Shown one piece after another: positions 63,427 through 64,000 of a DNA stretch of 64,000 nt (positions within the stretch are counted from its first letter, which is position 1; every line of letters starts with the position of its first letter). Origin of the DNA: Symsagittifera roscoffensis (lineage: Eukaryota; Xenacoelomorpha; Acoela; Convolutidae). The DNA lies in NCBI RefSeq assembly GCF_963678635.1, contig NC_087071.1, forward strand, positions 12,661,088 through 12,725,087. Direction: 5' to 3'. A program made the translations under genes and the position numbers. The notes under the pieces were generated by a model. That model was not told where the DNA came from. It made no database searches and saw only the letters and a list, made by a program, of their open reading frames with translations.

Positions 63427-64000
63427 ATGAGGCGGAGCAGGGTACCGGTAGCTGAAAAAAGATCTACCGACAACGTGGAAGACACAACAGGCAACAAGCA
63501 AGAAACAGTGAAGGATGAGTCTCAAAAGAGAACGTCTTTTACTGAAAGATTAGCAATGATGGTCGGGATGAGATCGAAGGACGCAGCAGTGGAGGAGACG
63601 AAAGTCGAGAAAAGCAAAACATTCGGAACAGTATCCACGAGAACGACAGAGACCGATCAGAACGAGGGTCAGAGAAAATTGGGACCAGTGACCAACTACA
63701 GGACAACAACGGACTATGGAACGACAACTCTTGAGTTAAGCGACTTGATGGCGAAGCTAGATCAGATAGATGAGAAACTGAAGCACAGCGAAGAGGATAG
63801 AAATGTGACAAGGAATGAAATGAGACACAACAAACATGAGTACTTGGACAACTATTTCCATCTAGCGAGAGCAACGGAGGAAAAGCTTAAGAAGATGTCT
63901 GACAAAGTAGAAACCACTGATGAAGAGCGAGAAAAGAACATCAGAAAAGACATGCAAGAAATGAAGCAGCGATATGACACAGTGAATTGCCAGTTAGGGA
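63427..64000 (+). CDS. gag: Element 3 Gag N-terminal part, open to window edge
   Basis: From ATG 63427 (MRRSRVPVAEKRST, same as element 2) the frame is open for 191 codons to the last base. It covers an acidic stretch, a serine-threonine-rich part and the same coiled coil as element 2 (LMAKLDQIDEKLKH). A segment corresponding to about 35450-35730 of element 2 is missing, which puts the start in frame with the rest and bypasses the frameshift of element 2. Element 3 may be the best-preserved copy; the rest is outside the window. Confidence 0.8.
   Translation, partial: MRRSRVPVAEKRSTDNVEDTTGNKQETVKDESQKRTSFTERLAMMVGMRSKDAAVEETKVEKSKTFGTVSTRTTETDQNEGQRKLGPVTNYRTTTDYGTTTLELSDLMAKLDQIDEKLKHSEEDRNVTRNEMRHNKHEYLDNYFHLARATEEKLKKMSDKVETTDEEREKNIRKDMQEMKQRYDTVNCQLG

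Larger units (their letters stand above)
60172..64000 (+). mobile_element. Element 3: 5' end of a third giant element
   Basis: Chimeric 5' LTR, primer-binding site, leader and gag start, colinear with 31936-36290 of element 2, running off the window. Same subfamily as element 2 by its near-identical leader. At least the first 191 gag codons are open. Confidence 0.85.

Overview
The window looks like an AT-rich animal scaffold, most likely nematode. The evidence for that is indirect: scattered exons of a seven-transmembrane receptor with long repeat-filled introns, a TatD-type nuclease gene with a 77-bp intron and a T-rich AG site directly upstream of its ATG (as in nematode trans-spliced genes), and a fold-back element with Tc1-like CAGTGCTG ends in a TA target. 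There are no bacterial-type operons. About 50 kb of the 64 kb is retroelement sequence. Identifications were made by eye from translated sequence and motifs; no database search was possible.

Layout. 1-10.9 kb: receptor gene exons (1-100, 2818-3017, 7738-about 8017), two diverged direct repeats, three copies of a CCCGGGTTGAC-ended non-coding element, and a Tc1-type fold-back MITE, ending in a 200-N gap (10959-11158). 11.2-31.9 kb: element 1, a very large and heavily decayed Ty3/gypsy-type LTR retroelement. 31.9-54.9 kb: element 2, a related but distinct and much better preserved element of 22.9 kb, inserted exactly at the 3' end of element 1 with a 5-bp target duplication. 54.9-61 kb: inverted LTR relics, a solo LTR with its own 5-bp duplication, the TatD-like gene 5' part, a truncated CR1/jockey-type LINE (minus strand), an LTR fragment and a duplicated relic. 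60.2-64 kb: the 5' end of element 3, same subfamily as element 2, with a chimeric LTR and an open gag frame running off the window.

The large elements share one plan: LTR, displaced primer-binding site, a 2-2.6 kb leader full of short tandem repeats, Gag (coiled coil, capsid, two CCHC knuckles), aspartic protease, reverse transcriptase, RNase H, a roughly 300-residue linker, DDE integrase with GPY/F tail, then a C-terminal Pol extension that resembles a TARG1/OARD1-type macro domain. After a non-coding spacer comes a third coding region of about 9 kb in the position of env: coiled coil, an SGNH (GDSL) hydrolase domain with S-N-D-H in order, a second SGNH-like domain with GSD in place of GDS, and a huge conserved protein of unknown function without the signal peptide or membrane anchor expected of Env. 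In the less damaged element 2 the third region stays in one frame for 3.9 kb despite several in-frame stops.

The candidate undescribed system is this giant Ty3/gypsy lineage carrying a macro-like domain on Pol plus tandem SGNH hydrolase-like domains and a very large unknown protein, with non-TG/CA LTR ends (GTGAC/GTGCC...GTTAC), repeated polypurine-like motifs inside the coding region, and subfamily-specific leader minisatellites.
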